A stretch of DNA of 64,000 nt from an uncultured bacterium (GCA_905215855.1 CAJMRT010000005.1:17896-81895); one strand, 5' to 3'; positions 26,303 through 34,139 are shown, counted from the stretch's first letter. The notes: generated by a model from the letters alone, not told the origin. Translations and numbers: made by a program.

Positions 26303-27183
26303 ATGGACAGAATATTCGGAATAAGCAGGGCACTTGATTACATTGAACAGCACATAACAGAACCGACAGATTATGAGGCAATTGCAAAATGTGCGTATTG
26401 CTCAAACTTTCATTTTCAGCGGATATTCTCCGTAATTTGCGATATGACAATCGGCGATTATGTGAGAATGAGAAGGCTTGCGCTTGCAGGCGAAGAGCTT
26501 TCTGCCGAAAATGCAAAGGTGATTGATGTTGCCTTAAAATACGGATACGACAGTCCTGAAAGCTTTTCAAGGGCATTCACAAAGTTTCACGGTGTCACAC
26601 CGTCACAAGCAAAAAAGGGTGCTACCATAAAATCTTTTTCAAAGCTCTCCGTAAAACTTACTATCAGCGGAGGTACTAAAATGGATTACAGAATTGAGAA
26701 AAAAGACTCGTTTGACATTATCGTCAAGAAAAAGCGTTTTACCAAAAACAAAGAAATCAACGGAAATGAATTGCGGCTTTTTGGCACAAATGTATGGCTG
26801 ACGGCACGGTTGACCGCATTGTAAGCTATGTAAGCAAGAACAATGTTTTCAACGATTCAATTATCGGAATAGGCCTTGATTATTCACCTAATGAGGAAGA
26901 TTTTCCGTATGGAATCGGCTGTCATTACAATGGCAACCCTGTTAAAGATGATGATCTTGAAGTTGTCACACTTCCCGCCGCAACCTATGTTGTGTTCCCG
27001 TGCAAAGGACAAATGCCGCAGGCATTCCAAAAGGTATATAAGTATATCTTTGAAGAATTTTTCCCGAACAGCGACTACTATCCCTGCGGAGTCGAAATTG
27101 AGGCATACCCATCAGCAAACACTCAAAGTCCGGATTACTACTGGGAACTCTGGCTCGCCGTTGACAAAAAATCGAATAAATAA
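26303..27183 (+). pseudogene. AraC-family regulator with GyrI-like effector domain, frameshifted
   Basis: From the ATG at 26303 (behind GGAGGG) the first ~105 residues are an AraC-type double helix-turn-helix (ALDYIEQHITEPTDYEAI, HFQRIFSVICDMTIGDYV, VALKYGYDSPESFSRAF). A GyrI-like ligand domain begins (MDYRIEKKDSFDIIVKKK) but the frame ends at 26824. The second frame, readable from about 26770 to 27183, continues the same domain (FWHKCMADGTVDRI to YYWELWLAVDKK). At 26768-26772 the DNA reads GAATT where GAAATT would join the frames as NEIAAFWHKC, so one A appears deleted. The intact protein would be ~293 residues, of the Rob/BmrR-like multidrug-sensing type. It may be a true pseudogene or a sequence error. 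Confidence 0.8.
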
Positions 27184-27189
27184 CAAAGC

Positions 27190-27220
27190 AATCCCCTTGC
27201 AAGCAGAATGCAAGGGGATT
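27190..27220. terminator. Bidirectional terminator between convergent genes
   Basis: Perfect 12-bp stem AATCCCCTTGCA/TGCAAGGGGATT with a 7-nt loop, T-rich on both sides (ATCTATTTT on plus, GCTTTGTTATTT on minus). Confidence 0.8.
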
Positions 27221-27242
27221 CATCTATTTTATCTGTATAATA

Positions 27243-28262
27243 TTACTTTACAGCTTGTCCGTTACCATTAGTTACATAACCTATCATATCATGAGAATTG
27301 TTTCTGTTCGCATTAAAATACAGTCTACCGGTACTATTTGAAATACCACAGCTCTCTATTTCAAACTGAGAGTAAGTTTTTGAACGAATTGAAATCACAT
27401 CTGAAGAAGAGTATGTTTTAGGACTTGAACTCTTAAATGAAAAATTATTTAAATTATATTTGATAATTACACTATGATTGTTTTTAGTCATAGGCACATA
27501 CAAAACGCCTGAGTTAACTCCTATACCCTGAATATTGTAATTAGAATAACTGCCTAAATTAAGATAACATGAATTTTTAGTTGTCACATTACTGCTGTTA
27601 ATTACTTTGGTACCGCTGTAATTACTCAAAGATGTAGAAACTTTGTAGCATGTCTTGCCACCATTTTTAAGGATAAAGTCAAGTTTATTATTTTTTAAGT
27701 CCTTTTTACTTATTCCAATACCGTAAACATTAAAGGATTTATCAGTTACCTTATAACCCTTTACAAATTCAACTGTAGGAGTTTTAGCAGAGTTATTTAC
27801 TCTTAACTGAACAATATCGTACGGACTTTTCACTTTAGCATCTTTACCGCAAGCAACAAAAAGTGTTGTATACTTGCTGTCAAGTGTAGTTGAAACTACA
27901 TCGTTTGCATGACCGAGTAAATAATTCTTAAATCTGTTTTTCTTGGTATCTATATATTTTGAACTACCTGAAACTTTTAAAGTAATTGTTTTATTTGTTT
28001 TTAAGTCAGTTCTAAGTAGCTTTGCATACTGGCCATAGCTCTTGCTGTCTTTTTTTATTTTAACACTGTAGCAATATCTATCGCCGACAGCCATTCCTTC
28101 GTATGCAGTGTATGAATCACTATCACCGCTGAATTTGTCTGAAATACTGCTTGTAGTTTTGTATGAACGGCTAACTGTTGCAGCAGTATAGCTCACACTA
28201 AAAACACAAGTCATACATATTACAAGAACGAGAACTGTGCTTAATCTAATTATTTTTTTCAT
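27243..28262 (-). CDS. Secreted protein of unknown function, possible beta-propeller
   Basis: 339 residues with a clear signal peptide (about 1-28, MKKIIRLSTVLVLVICM...). The mature part is rich in Ser, Lys, Asn and Thr and in short beta-strand patterns. The stretch GHANDVVSTTLDSKYTTLFVACG resembles the repeated G-H-A-N-D...L-Y-V-A motif of helveticin-J-like and other small beta-propeller proteins. NIQGIGVNSGVLYVPM and ESCGISNSTGRLYFNAN look like further blades. No catalytic residues or anchor are seen, so it is probably released. It starts at an ATG behind AGGTGAG with its own promoter and is a single gene. I cannot assign a function. Confidence 0.6.
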   Translation of the reverse strand: MKKIIRLSTVLVLVICMTCVFSVSYTAATVSRSYKTTSSISDKFSGDSDSYTAYEGMAVGDRYCYSVKIKKDSKSYGQYAKLLRTDLKTNKTITLKVSGSSKYIDTKKNRFKNYLLGHANDVVSTTLDSKYTTLFVACGKDAKVKSPYDIVQLRVNNSAKTPTVEFVKGYKVTDKSFNVYGIGISKKDLKNNKLDFILKNGGKTCYKVSTSLSNYSGTKVINSSNVTTKNSCYLNLGSYSNYNIQGIGVNSGVLYVPMTKNNHSVIIKYNLNNFSFKSSSPKTYSSSDVISIRSKTYSQFEIESCGISNSTGRLYFNANRNNSHDMIGYVTNGNGQAVK

Positions 28263-28305
28263 AAAAACTCACCTAAACTTTTATTTTATTGTTGCAATGT
28301 GTTAC

Positions 28306-28334
28306 ATTATAGCAGTTTTTAATTATTTTGGCAA
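28306..28334 (-). promoter_or_regulatory. Promoter of the secreted protein gene
   Basis: TTGCCA (28334-28329), 17-nt spacer, perfect TATAAT (28311-28306) on the minus strand. The remaining 28335-28450 is AT-rich without a gene. Confidence 0.7.
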
Positions 28335-28451
28335 TACTTCAAATTATTTTCAGCAATATTACACGTTTTATTCGACTTTTGTCAATTTATTTAATTCATT
28401 ATAACAAAAGCAATATATAATCATTTGCTATATTTATTGAAACATAAAAAT

Positions 28452-28506
28452 CTATCGGCAAAATATCAAGAATACATTACAAGTAAATTTAGGTTTTTGC
28501 CGATAG
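28452..28506 (-). terminator. 12-bp inverted repeat, probable secondary terminator of the flavodoxin gene
   Basis: CTATCGGCAAAA (28452-28463) and TTTTGCCGATAG (28495-28506) are perfect complements around a 31-nt loop, followed on the minus strand by ATTTTTATG. Confidence 0.5.
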
Positions 28507-28523
28507 CGGAAGTTTTGACACAC

Positions 28524-28554
28524 AAAAAAGGAGCCTTTTTCAAGACTCCTTTTT
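28524..28554 (-). terminator. Terminator of the flavodoxin gene
   Basis: Minus-strand stem AAAGGAGTC/GGCTCCTTT (one G-U pair) with an A-rich loop and a run of six T, directly after the flavodoxin stop. Confidence 0.75.
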
Positions 28555-28569
28555 ATATGCCAAGTTGAA

Positions 28570-29049
28570 TCAGCCGATAAATTTCTTTGCCCAGTCGGCA
28601 AGTTCCTTTTCACCGGCATTTGCGGCAAAGCGTTTGCCCTCTTCAAGAGTTGCACCCTTGCATGACGGAGCAAGTTCCTTGTTGGTATTGCCCATACCGC
28701 TGCTGCCTGAAGTTGCAAGCGGAATAATCTTCTTGCCGTCAAGGTTGTAAGCCTCAAGGAATGTATTGATAATTGTGGGTGCTACATACCACCAAATCGG
28801 GAATGCAACAAACACGGTATCGTACTGATCCATATTTTCAACGCTGTTTGCAATAGTCGGACGGAATAATTTGTCTTTCATCTCAACACTACTGCGGCTG
28901 TTAGAATCTCTCCAGTCAAGGTCAGCACTTGTGTATGGCTTTTCGGGTTTGATTTCATGCAAATCTGCACCGATTGCAGATGCGAGTCTTTCGGCAAGCT
29001 TTGCTGTAACTCCGCTTGCACTAAAATATGCTACTAATACTTTTGACAT
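28570..29049 (-). CDS. Flavodoxin
   Basis: 159 residues from the ATG at 29049, which has GGAGG 8 nt upstream; an in-frame ATG 15 nt earlier lacks a ribosome site. The N-terminal FMN phosphate loop is VAYFSASGVTAKLAERLA, the second flavin-contacting segment is VFVAFPIWWYVAPTIINTF near residue 80, and PLATSGSSGMGNT near 110 matches the third. The overall pattern is of the short flavodoxin-like oxidoreductases common in gut Clostridia, often stress- or iron-responsive one-electron carriers. It is a single gene with its own terminator. The specific redox partner is unknown. Confidence 0.88.
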   Translation of the reverse strand: MSKVLVAYFSASGVTAKLAERLASAIGADLHEIKPEKPYTSADLDWRDSNSRSSVEMKDKLFRPTIANSVENMDQYDTVFVAFPIWWYVAPTIINTFLEAYNLDGKKIIPLATSGSSGMGNTNKELAPSCKGATLEEGKRFAANAGEKELADWAKKFIG

Positions 29050-29093
29050 AACAAATACCTCCATTGTTTTTTGTATGATAATTCATACTATAC

Positions 29094-30317
29094 CTATTGT
29101 ATCACTTCTTTTTTGAAATTGAAGAGGTTTTTATCAACAAGGAATTTTTGTGACGGATAAATTGTTGTGTTGCCCGATGCAATAAAGCTGATGAGAACTG
29201 CGAGTACAAAATACGGAGCGGCTGACGCACCGAATACTTCGATACCGAGAACGATTGCAGTGATAGGCGTGTTGATTGCGGCAGCAAAAACACATACAAA
29301 GCCGATTGCCGCAAAGAATGTTGGGTCAAATCCGCAGACGCCTCCGAACCAACCGCCAAATGACGCACCCATATCAAACATAGGCGTGACCTCTCCGCCT
29401 TGAAATCCTGCTCCGAGGGTGAGTACGGTCAGAAGATATTTTGCCGGCATATCGTACCACTTTGCTTCACCTTTAAATGCAGTGTCCTGCATCCAAGTGC
29501 TTAAACCCTCAAAATCGTTAAGTCCGAAAATTAAAATTGAAAGGCTGACGATTGCCGCCCCTACTGCTGCGGCAAGAAGGTAGTTCTTGAAAATTTTTGA
29601 GTATGCAAGTTTTACATACTTTATTCCGAGTGCAAACAGCTTGCCGATTAAGCCGAGGCAAACTGCCGCAATTAAAAACACAAAAAGAAATCTTGCGTCA
29701 AAATCGGGAATTGAAGCGATTGCATATCTCTCGTGTTTAAAGCCGAGGAGCTGAGTAACGAAATTTGCAAGATATGAACACGCAAAGCACGGAATTACCG
29801 CACCTGCCGACAATCTGCCGACACAGCAGACTTCCATTCCGAAAAATGCACCTGCAAACGGTGTGCCGAAAACCGAACCGAATGCAGAGCTGATTCCGCT
29901 GAGAACGATTGTACTTCGGTCATTATTTTTAAAGCCGAGATAATCGGCAACATTACTTGTCAGCGAACCGCCAATCTGAACGGCAGTTCCCTCTCTGCCG
30001 ACAGAACCGCCGAAAAGGTGGGTTATGCAGGTAAATATAAATGTCAGCGATGCAAGTCGCTTTGGCACTTTTTCACCGTCATTTGCACTCTCAATAATAA
30101 TGTTGTTGCCCATTGAAGACTTTCCGCCGACACGCTTGTATACAAAGGCGGTCACAATGCCTGCCACGGGCAAAAACATATAGCACAGCGGAAAGAAGCT
30201 TCTGAAATCTGCCGCATAGTCAAGGCATTTCAGAAATGCAAACGATATCAGTCCCATTACAACGGAACAACACAGAGATGCTGCAAGCACCTTAAAATCA
30301 ACAAATTTGTTCTTCAT
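29094..30317 (-). CDS. clcF: ClC-F type fluoride/proton antiporter
   Basis: 407 residues from the ATG at 30317 behind GAGGAGG; the frame is open further upstream through the riboswitch but that part is not coding. About 10 membrane helices. The ClC signature GGSVGREGTAVQIGG holds the gating Glu. The first selectivity segment is MGNNIII, the Asn-containing form of fluoride exporters rather than the GSGIP of chloride channels, and GGEVTPMFDMGASFGG is the third conserved segment. It exports fluoride from the cytoplasm. Regulation is direct: a fluoride riboswitch and terminator precede it. This pairing makes the substrate call strong. Confidence 0.92.
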   Translation of the reverse strand: MKNKFVDFKVLAASLCCSVVMGLISFAFLKCLDYAADFRSFFPLCYMFLPVAGIVTAFVYKRVGGKSSMGNNIIIESANDGEKVPKRLASLTFIFTCITHLFGGSVGREGTAVQIGGSLTSNVADYLGFKNNDRSTIVLSGISSAFGSVFGTPFAGAFFGMEVCCVGRLSAGAVIPCFACSYLANFVTQLLGFKHERYAIASIPDFDARFLFVFLIAAVCLGLIGKLFALGIKYVKLAYSKIFKNYLLAAAVGAAIVSLSILIFGLNDFEGLSTWMQDTAFKGEAKWYDMPAKYLLTVLTLGAGFQGGEVTPMFDMGASFGGWFGGVCGFDPTFFAAIGFVCVFAAAINTPITAIVLGIEVFGASAAPYFVLAVLISFIASGNTTIYPSQKFLVDKNLFNFKKEVIQ

Positions 30318-30357
30318 AAATTTCCTCCTCAAAATTTCCGCATGGATAACATCGCAT

Positions 30358-30399
30358 AAAAAAAGCCAATGCCCCTGTTCAAAAACAGAAGTCATCAGC
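30358..30399 (-). terminator. Riboswitch-controlled terminator before clcF
   Basis: GCTGATG (30399-30393) pairs with CATTGGC (30371-30365), with an inner CTGTT/AACAG stem, followed by seven T. The first arm is the conserved 3' strand of the fluoride aptamer, so ligand binding should prevent this hairpin and switch clcF on. Confidence 0.75.
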
Positions 30400-30441
30400 A
30401 AAAGCGGTTTCGACAAAAAGCCGTGGGAGAACCTCATTCCC
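30386..30441 (-). promoter_or_regulatory. Fluoride (crcB) riboswitch aptamer
   Basis: The minus strand reads GGGAATGAGGTTCTCCC (30441-30425), the stem-loop seen in crcB aptamers (compare GGNGATGG...CNCC). It then has AACCGC and the highly conserved CTGATGACTTCTG (30398-30386), which fits the CTGATGANNCCTAC signature with small changes. It lies directly in front of a ClC-F exporter, the expected target. Confidence 0.88.
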
Positions 30442-30459
30442 ATTCATATCAACATATAC

Positions 30460-30488
30460 AGTATATACCGAGCAAGGTAATTTTTCAA
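30460..30488 (-). promoter_or_regulatory. clcF promoter
   Basis: TTGAAA (30488-30483), 17-nt spacer, TATACT (30465-30460) on the minus strand, start near 30453, about 12 nt before the aptamer. Confidence 0.75.
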
Positions 30489-30526
30489 GTGATTTCGACA
30501 ATTTTTGTAATTTTCCAAAAATCACC

Positions 30527-30555
30527 TTGCAATCATTTTGTTTAAGCAGTATGAT
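30527..30555 (+). promoter_or_regulatory. Promoter of the bile salt hydrolase gene
   Basis: TTGCAA (30527-30532), 17-nt spacer, TATGAT (30550-30555); the ATG at 30610 follows ATCGGAGG. Confidence 0.65.
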
Positions 30556-30609
30556 ACTCTATACTAAGCGGAAGAATATTTATTATTAAAAGAATCGGAG
30601 GCTGATGAT

Positions 30610-31584
30610 ATGTGTACAGCGGCAACATATAAAACAAAAGACTTTTACTTTGGCAGAACGCTTGATTATGAATTTTCATACGGTGACGAAATTACAATTA
30701 CTCCACGAAATTTTCCGTTTAAGTTCCGTCATACAAACGAATGCAGCAGCCACTTTGCGATGATCGGCATGGCGCACATAGCGGACGGTTATCCGCTCTA
30801 TTACGATGCAATGAATGAAAAGGGCTTGTGTATGGCAGGACTTAATTTTGTGGGCAATGCCGTATATTTTGAACCGAAAAACGGCAAGGAAAATATTGCA
30901 CAATTTGAGTTCATTCCGTATATACTTTCACATTGCGACAGCGTTTTGCAGGCAAGAAAAAAGCTTGAAAACCTTAACATAACAAATACGCAGTTCAGCG
31001 ACAAGCTCCCCTGTGCTCAATTGCATTGGATTATTTCCGACAAAGACGAATCGCTTACAGTTGAATCGACAATTGACGGACTTAAAGTCTATGACAACCC
31101 TGTCGGTGTGCTTACGAACAATCCGCCGTTTGACATTCAGATGTTCATGCTCAACAACTATATGGCACTCTCGCCAAAGCAACCCGAAAACAACTTCGGC
31201 AAAAGTGCCGAGCTTACCACATACAGCCGTGGAATGGGTGCAATCGGACTGCCGGGCGACCTTTCATCCGCATCCCGTTTTGCAAAGGTTGCGTTCACAA
31301 AGCTGAACTCCGTTTCGGGCGACAGCGAAAGCGAAAGCGTGAGCCAGTTTTTCCACATTCTCGGTTCTGTTGACCAGCAGAGAGGTTGTTGCGAGGTTGC
31401 AGAGGGAAAGTATGAAATCACACTTTACACCTCCTGTTGCAATGCCGACAAGGGAATCTACTACTATACCACCTACAACAATCACCAAATTTGTGCGGTT
31501 GATATGTACAAAACCGACCTTGACATAGCCGAACTTACAGCATACACACCCATTACGGAAGGTAAGGTTTTATTTCAAAATTAA
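30610..31584 (+). CDS. bsh: Choloylglycine (bile salt) hydrolase
   Basis: 324 residues, an Ntn-hydrolase that cleaves the glycine or taurine amide of conjugated bile acids in the cytoplasm. The nucleophile is Cys2, exposed after removal of Met1 (MCTAATYKTKDFYFGRTLDY). The conserved Arg16 and Asp19 follow in GRTLDY, Asn in MAGLNFVGNAVY near residue 82, Asn in GVLTNNPPFDIQ near 174 and Arg in SSASRFAKVAF near 227. The spacing fits bile salt hydrolases better than penicillin V acylases, but the substrate preference needs testing. It is monocistronic with its own promoter, divergent from clcF. It points to an animal gut host. Confidence 0.9.
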   Translation: MCTAATYKTKDFYFGRTLDYEFSYGDEITITPRNFPFKFRHTNECSSHFAMIGMAHIADGYPLYYDAMNEKGLCMAGLNFVGNAVYFEPKNGKENIAQFEFIPYILSHCDSVLQARKKLENLNITNTQFSDKLPCAQLHWIISDKDESLTVESTIDGLKVYDNPVGVLTNNPPFDIQMFMLNNYMALSPKQPENNFGKSAELTTYSRGMGAIGLPGDLSSASRFAKVAFTKLNSVSGDSESESVSQFFHILGSVDQQRGCCEVAEGKYEITLYTSCCNADKGIYYYTTYNNHQICAVDMYKTDLDIAELTAYTPITEGKVLFQN

Positions 31585-31599
31585 ATACAAAAATTTCAA

Positions 31600-31622
31600 C
31601 CGTACACTTTTGAAATGTACGG
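31600..31622. terminator. Bidirectional terminator between bsh and the gltS operon
   Basis: CCGTACA (31600-31606) pairs with TGTACGG (31616-31622), TTTTGAAA-type loop, T-rich on both strands. Confidence 0.7.
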
Positions 31623-31630
31623 CTGTTGTT

Positions 31631-31819
31631 TTATTTATTGTCTTTCTTCTGTTTTTTATGCTTATGCTTTTTGAGATGCACCTCGGGAACAGCGACAGTA
31701 TCATAAACAACCGTGCTGTCCGTATCATCCTCGGCAACATCATTCTGCTTTACTTTGCCCGTATGAATTTCGGGAAAAGCAAGGTTTTCGGAATCAAATG
31801 TAAATTTCCTGTCCTTCAT
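31631..31819 (-). CDS. Small hydrophilic protein, third gene of the TAXI-GltS operon
   Basis: 62 residues from the ATG at 31819, which has a strong GGAGG 8 nt upstream; that site decides the start although the frame is open further upstream. The protein is acidic in the middle (NDVAEDDTDSTVV) and ends in a very basic tail (LKKHKHKKQKKDNK). There is no signal peptide, membrane segment or known motif. It lies 17 nt after gltS and just before a terminator, so it is the end of the transporter operon. It might be an accessory to the symporter or an RNA- or membrane-surface-binding peptide, but nothing in sequence tells. That it is a real gene rests on the ribosome site and position. Confidence 0.6.
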   Translation of the reverse strand: MKDRKFTFDSENLAFPEIHTGKVKQNDVAEDDTDSTVVYDTVAVPEVHLKKHKHKKQKKDNK

Positions 31820-31836
31820 AATACCTGCCTCCGATT

Positions 31837-33024
31837 CTAAATGCAATTTATAAAGAATGTTATCGTCAGACTGTTCAGGAAGTCGGCAAACAAACTGCCG
31901 ACAATCGGAACAATAAGATAAGCCTTTACGGACGGTGCGTATTTTTCGCAGATTGCCTGCATATTTGCCATTGCATTTGGCGTTGCGCCCATACCAAAAC
32001 CGCATGTACCTGCCGCAAGAACAGCGGCGTCGTAATCTCTGCCCATAATGTTGAACACAACAAAATATGAGAAAAGGAACATAAGAACAACCTGACCTGC
32101 AAGAAGTATAATGAGCGGAAGCGCAAGGTCTGCGAGCTGCCAAAGCTTGAGGGTAATCATCGCAATACCGAGGAAAAGTGAGAGACATATACCGCCGAGG
32201 TCATTGATTTCACCCATGTGAATAGTGATTTTACCCGTGTATTCACCGATATTTCTCATAATTGCGGCAATAATCATTGCACCGATATAAATCGGGAATG
32301 TCATGCCCGTAAGTGAAAGCAAATCTGAAACAACCGTACCGAGTCCGACCGCTATAATCAGCTGAAATACTGCCGGAGCATACATTGAAAAATGTCGTTC
32401 GTGCTTTTCCTCTTCTTCAACAAGAAGGCTGTCATCCTCTGTTTTGATTGTGGCAATAAGGTTGTGCTTTTTAATAAGTCTGTTTCCGACAGGTCCGCCC
32501 ATGAGTGAGCCTGCGATAAGACCGAATGTTGCAGCGGCAGTACAAACAGTTGTCGCACCCTGAACGCCGAAATCCTCAAGGACGGGACCGAAAGCGCCCG
32601 CCGTACCGTGACCGCCAACCATAGGAATTGAACCCGTTGTCATACCCGTAAGCGAGTCAAGTCCGATCAAATTTGCAAGTCCGATTGCAGAGAAATTCTG
32701 CATTACAATGAGCATAATTACAAGAAACAAAAATACGATAAGAGATTTGCCTCCGCTTTTCAGCACCTTTAGATTCGCCTGAAATCCGACTGAGGTAAAG
32801 AAAAACACCATGCAGACTTCCTTTAGAGTATCGTCAAAATCAATTACCGCAACACCTGTCATATAGAGAACCAGCGTTAGAATTGCAAAAAGCAAACCAC
32901 CGATTACAGGTGCAGGTATACAAAATTTCTGCAAAAACGATATACGCTTTTTCAGAAACGCACCGGCCATCAGAACAATCACGGCAACTGCGATTGTCTG
33001 ATACATATCAAGAGTTATATTCAA
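31837..33024 (-). CDS. gltS: GltS-family sodium/glutamate symporter
   Basis: 395 residues with two inverted repeats of five membrane helices. Each has a glycine-rich re-entrant segment: SIPMVGGHGTAGAFGPVL near residue 133 and AGTCGFGMGATPNAMANM near 340. This is the ESS/GltS signature. It is predicted to import glutamate with sodium. The start is TTG at 33024 with GAAAGGA about 10 nt upstream; the next ATG is too far from that site. It sits 21 nt after a TAXI binding lipoprotein and 17 nt before a small basic protein. GltS carriers normally work without a binding protein, so this pairing is unusual. Confidence 0.9.
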   Translation of the reverse strand: MNITLDMYQTIAVAVIVLMAGAFLKKRISFLQKFCIPAPVIGGLLFAILTLVLYMTGVAVIDFDDTLKEVCMVFFFTSVGFQANLKVLKSGGKSLIVFLFLVIMLIVMQNFSAIGLANLIGLDSLTGMTTGSIPMVGGHGTAGAFGPVLEDFGVQGATTVCTAAATFGLIAGSLMGGPVGNRLIKKHNLIATIKTEDDSLLVEEEEKHERHFSMYAPAVFQLIIAVGLGTVVSDLLSLTGMTFPIYIGAMIIAAIMRNIGEYTGKITIHMGEINDLGGICLSLFLGIAMITLKLWQLADLALPLIILLAGQVVLMFLFSYFVVFNIMGRDYDAAVLAAGTCGFGMGATPNAMANMQAICEKYAPSVKAYLIVPIVGSLFADFLNSLTITFFINCI

Positions 33025-33045
33025 TCAGCACCAATCCTTTCGCAG

Positions 33046-34002
33046 TTATCCTGCTGTTTTTACCGTTATTCCTCTTTCGGAATAATACTCTGCCGCACCC
33101 TTGTGAAAAGGAATTTTAACACCTTCAACGGCTTTTTCAAGTGTTATGTCAACATCCGCCGAAACAGTCAGCTGAAGTTCCTGCGCATTGTCAAAGACAA
33201 GCTGTGTAAGTTTCTTCACCTGTTCGTCTGAAAGTCTGTCGTTTACAATCAGAACAGCCTTCACAGCAACTGTGCCGACTTCGTCACTCTGTCCGTTGTA
33301 AGTGTTTTTCGGAATTTTGCAGTCAACATAGCTGTAAGTGTTTTTAAGCTTTTTAACAGCTGCGTCATCAATTCCTATAAGCTTGATGTCACATTGCTTT
33401 GAAAGTTCCTCAACAACTGTTGCATTAAGTCCGAGTGTAAAGAATGCCGCATCAATTTCGCCGTTCTGTAACTGTTTTGCGGCATCGGCATAATTAAGAT
33501 TTTTTTCCTTAACCATTTTTGAGTTAAGTCCGTATGCCGAAAGAATCTGCTTTGCGTTAAGCTCCGAACCCGATTCTTCTTCGCCTATGCTCACGGTTTT
33601 GCCGAGCAAATCATCAACACTGTTAATATCAGAATCTTTTCTTACAACGATATGACAAGCCTCTGTAAACATACCTGCAACAGCGCTGTAACCCTCAAGG
33701 CTGCCGGATTTTTCAAAATTATTTTCGCCGTTAAGTGCGTCGTGAGCAATGTCGGACTGAACAATTGCGGCGTCAAGATAATTCTGCGAAAGCAGGCGAA
33801 CATTTGCCGCAGAACCGGCTGTTGTCTTTGTTTCAATTTTCAAAGTGCCGTCAGCATCGGCAATCGACTTTATCGAATTTGCCGCTTCGTTATAAATTCC
33901 GCCGGTACCTGCCGTACCGAATCGGATTGTTTCACCGCCTGATGAACAGCTGCACAAAAGAACAGTCATCAAGGCAATCAAAAGTGCAAGTAGTTTTTTC
34001 AT
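33046..34002 (-). CDS. TAXI-type solute-binding lipoprotein
   Basis: 318 residues. The signal peptide ends in a lipobox LLCSC with Cys19 as the lipidation site, so it is tethered outside the membrane. The mature part is a TAXI (TRAP-associated extracytoplasmic immunogenic) binding fold: IRFGTAGTGGIYNEAANSI, then AGSAANVRLLSQNYLDAAIVQSDI and LLGKTVSIGEEESGSELNAKQIL. Characterised relatives bind glutamate, glutamine or 2-oxoglutarate and deliver to a fused TRAP permease. No TRAP permease is here; the next gene is a GltS symporter 21 nt downstream. Glutamate or a related acid is the likely ligand. Its leader carries a terminator, so expression is probably attenuated. Confidence 0.85.
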   Translation of the reverse strand: MKKLLALLIALMTVLLCSCSSGGETIRFGTAGTGGIYNEAANSIKSIADADGTLKIETKTTAGSAANVRLLSQNYLDAAIVQSDIAHDALNGENNFEKSGSLEGYSAVAGMFTEACHIVVRKDSDINSVDDLLGKTVSIGEEESGSELNAKQILSAYGLNSKMVKEKNLNYADAAKQLQNGEIDAAFFTLGLNATVVEELSKQCDIKLIGIDDAAVKKLKNTYSYVDCKIPKNTYNGQSDEVGTVAVKAVLIVNDRLSDEQVKKLTQLVFDNAQELQLTVSADVDITLEKAVEGVKIPFHKGAAEYYSERGITVKTAG

Positions 34003-34034
34003 TTTTCCGCCTTCTTTGCTTTTGGATTTCGCTC

Positions 34035-34085
34035 AAAAAAAGAGAAATTGTAAAAGTGCAAGAAGCCTACAATTTCCCCTTTGTT
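34035..34085 (-). promoter_or_regulatory. Attenuator-like terminator in the leader of the TAXI-gltS operon
   Basis: GAAATTGTA (34076-34068) pairs with TACAATTTC (34052-34044) around a 15-nt loop and is followed by TCTTTTTTT, all upstream of the start codon. The very 5' end of the RNA can pair ACAA with TTGT (34085-34070 region, loop AGGGGAAA), which would open the terminator. This resembles the amtB and glnN leaders, though the loop is 8 nt rather than 6. Confidence 0.6.
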
Positions 34086-34093
34086 CTGTTTAA

Positions 34094-34123
34094 ATTATAA
34101 CATAACGAGGTTATTATTGTCAA
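34094..34123 (-). promoter_or_regulatory. Promoter of the TAXI-gltS operon
   Basis: Perfect TTGACA (34123-34118), 18-nt spacer, perfect TATAAT (34099-34094) on the minus strand; start near 34087. Confidence 0.8.
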
Positions 34124-34139
34124 ACAAATAGGTTTTCAC

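Noticed and set aside
30318..30443. 42-codon N-terminal extension of the ClC-F gene
   Set aside because: It would translate the riboswitch and terminator; the ATG at 30317 has GAGGAGG and gives the usual family start.
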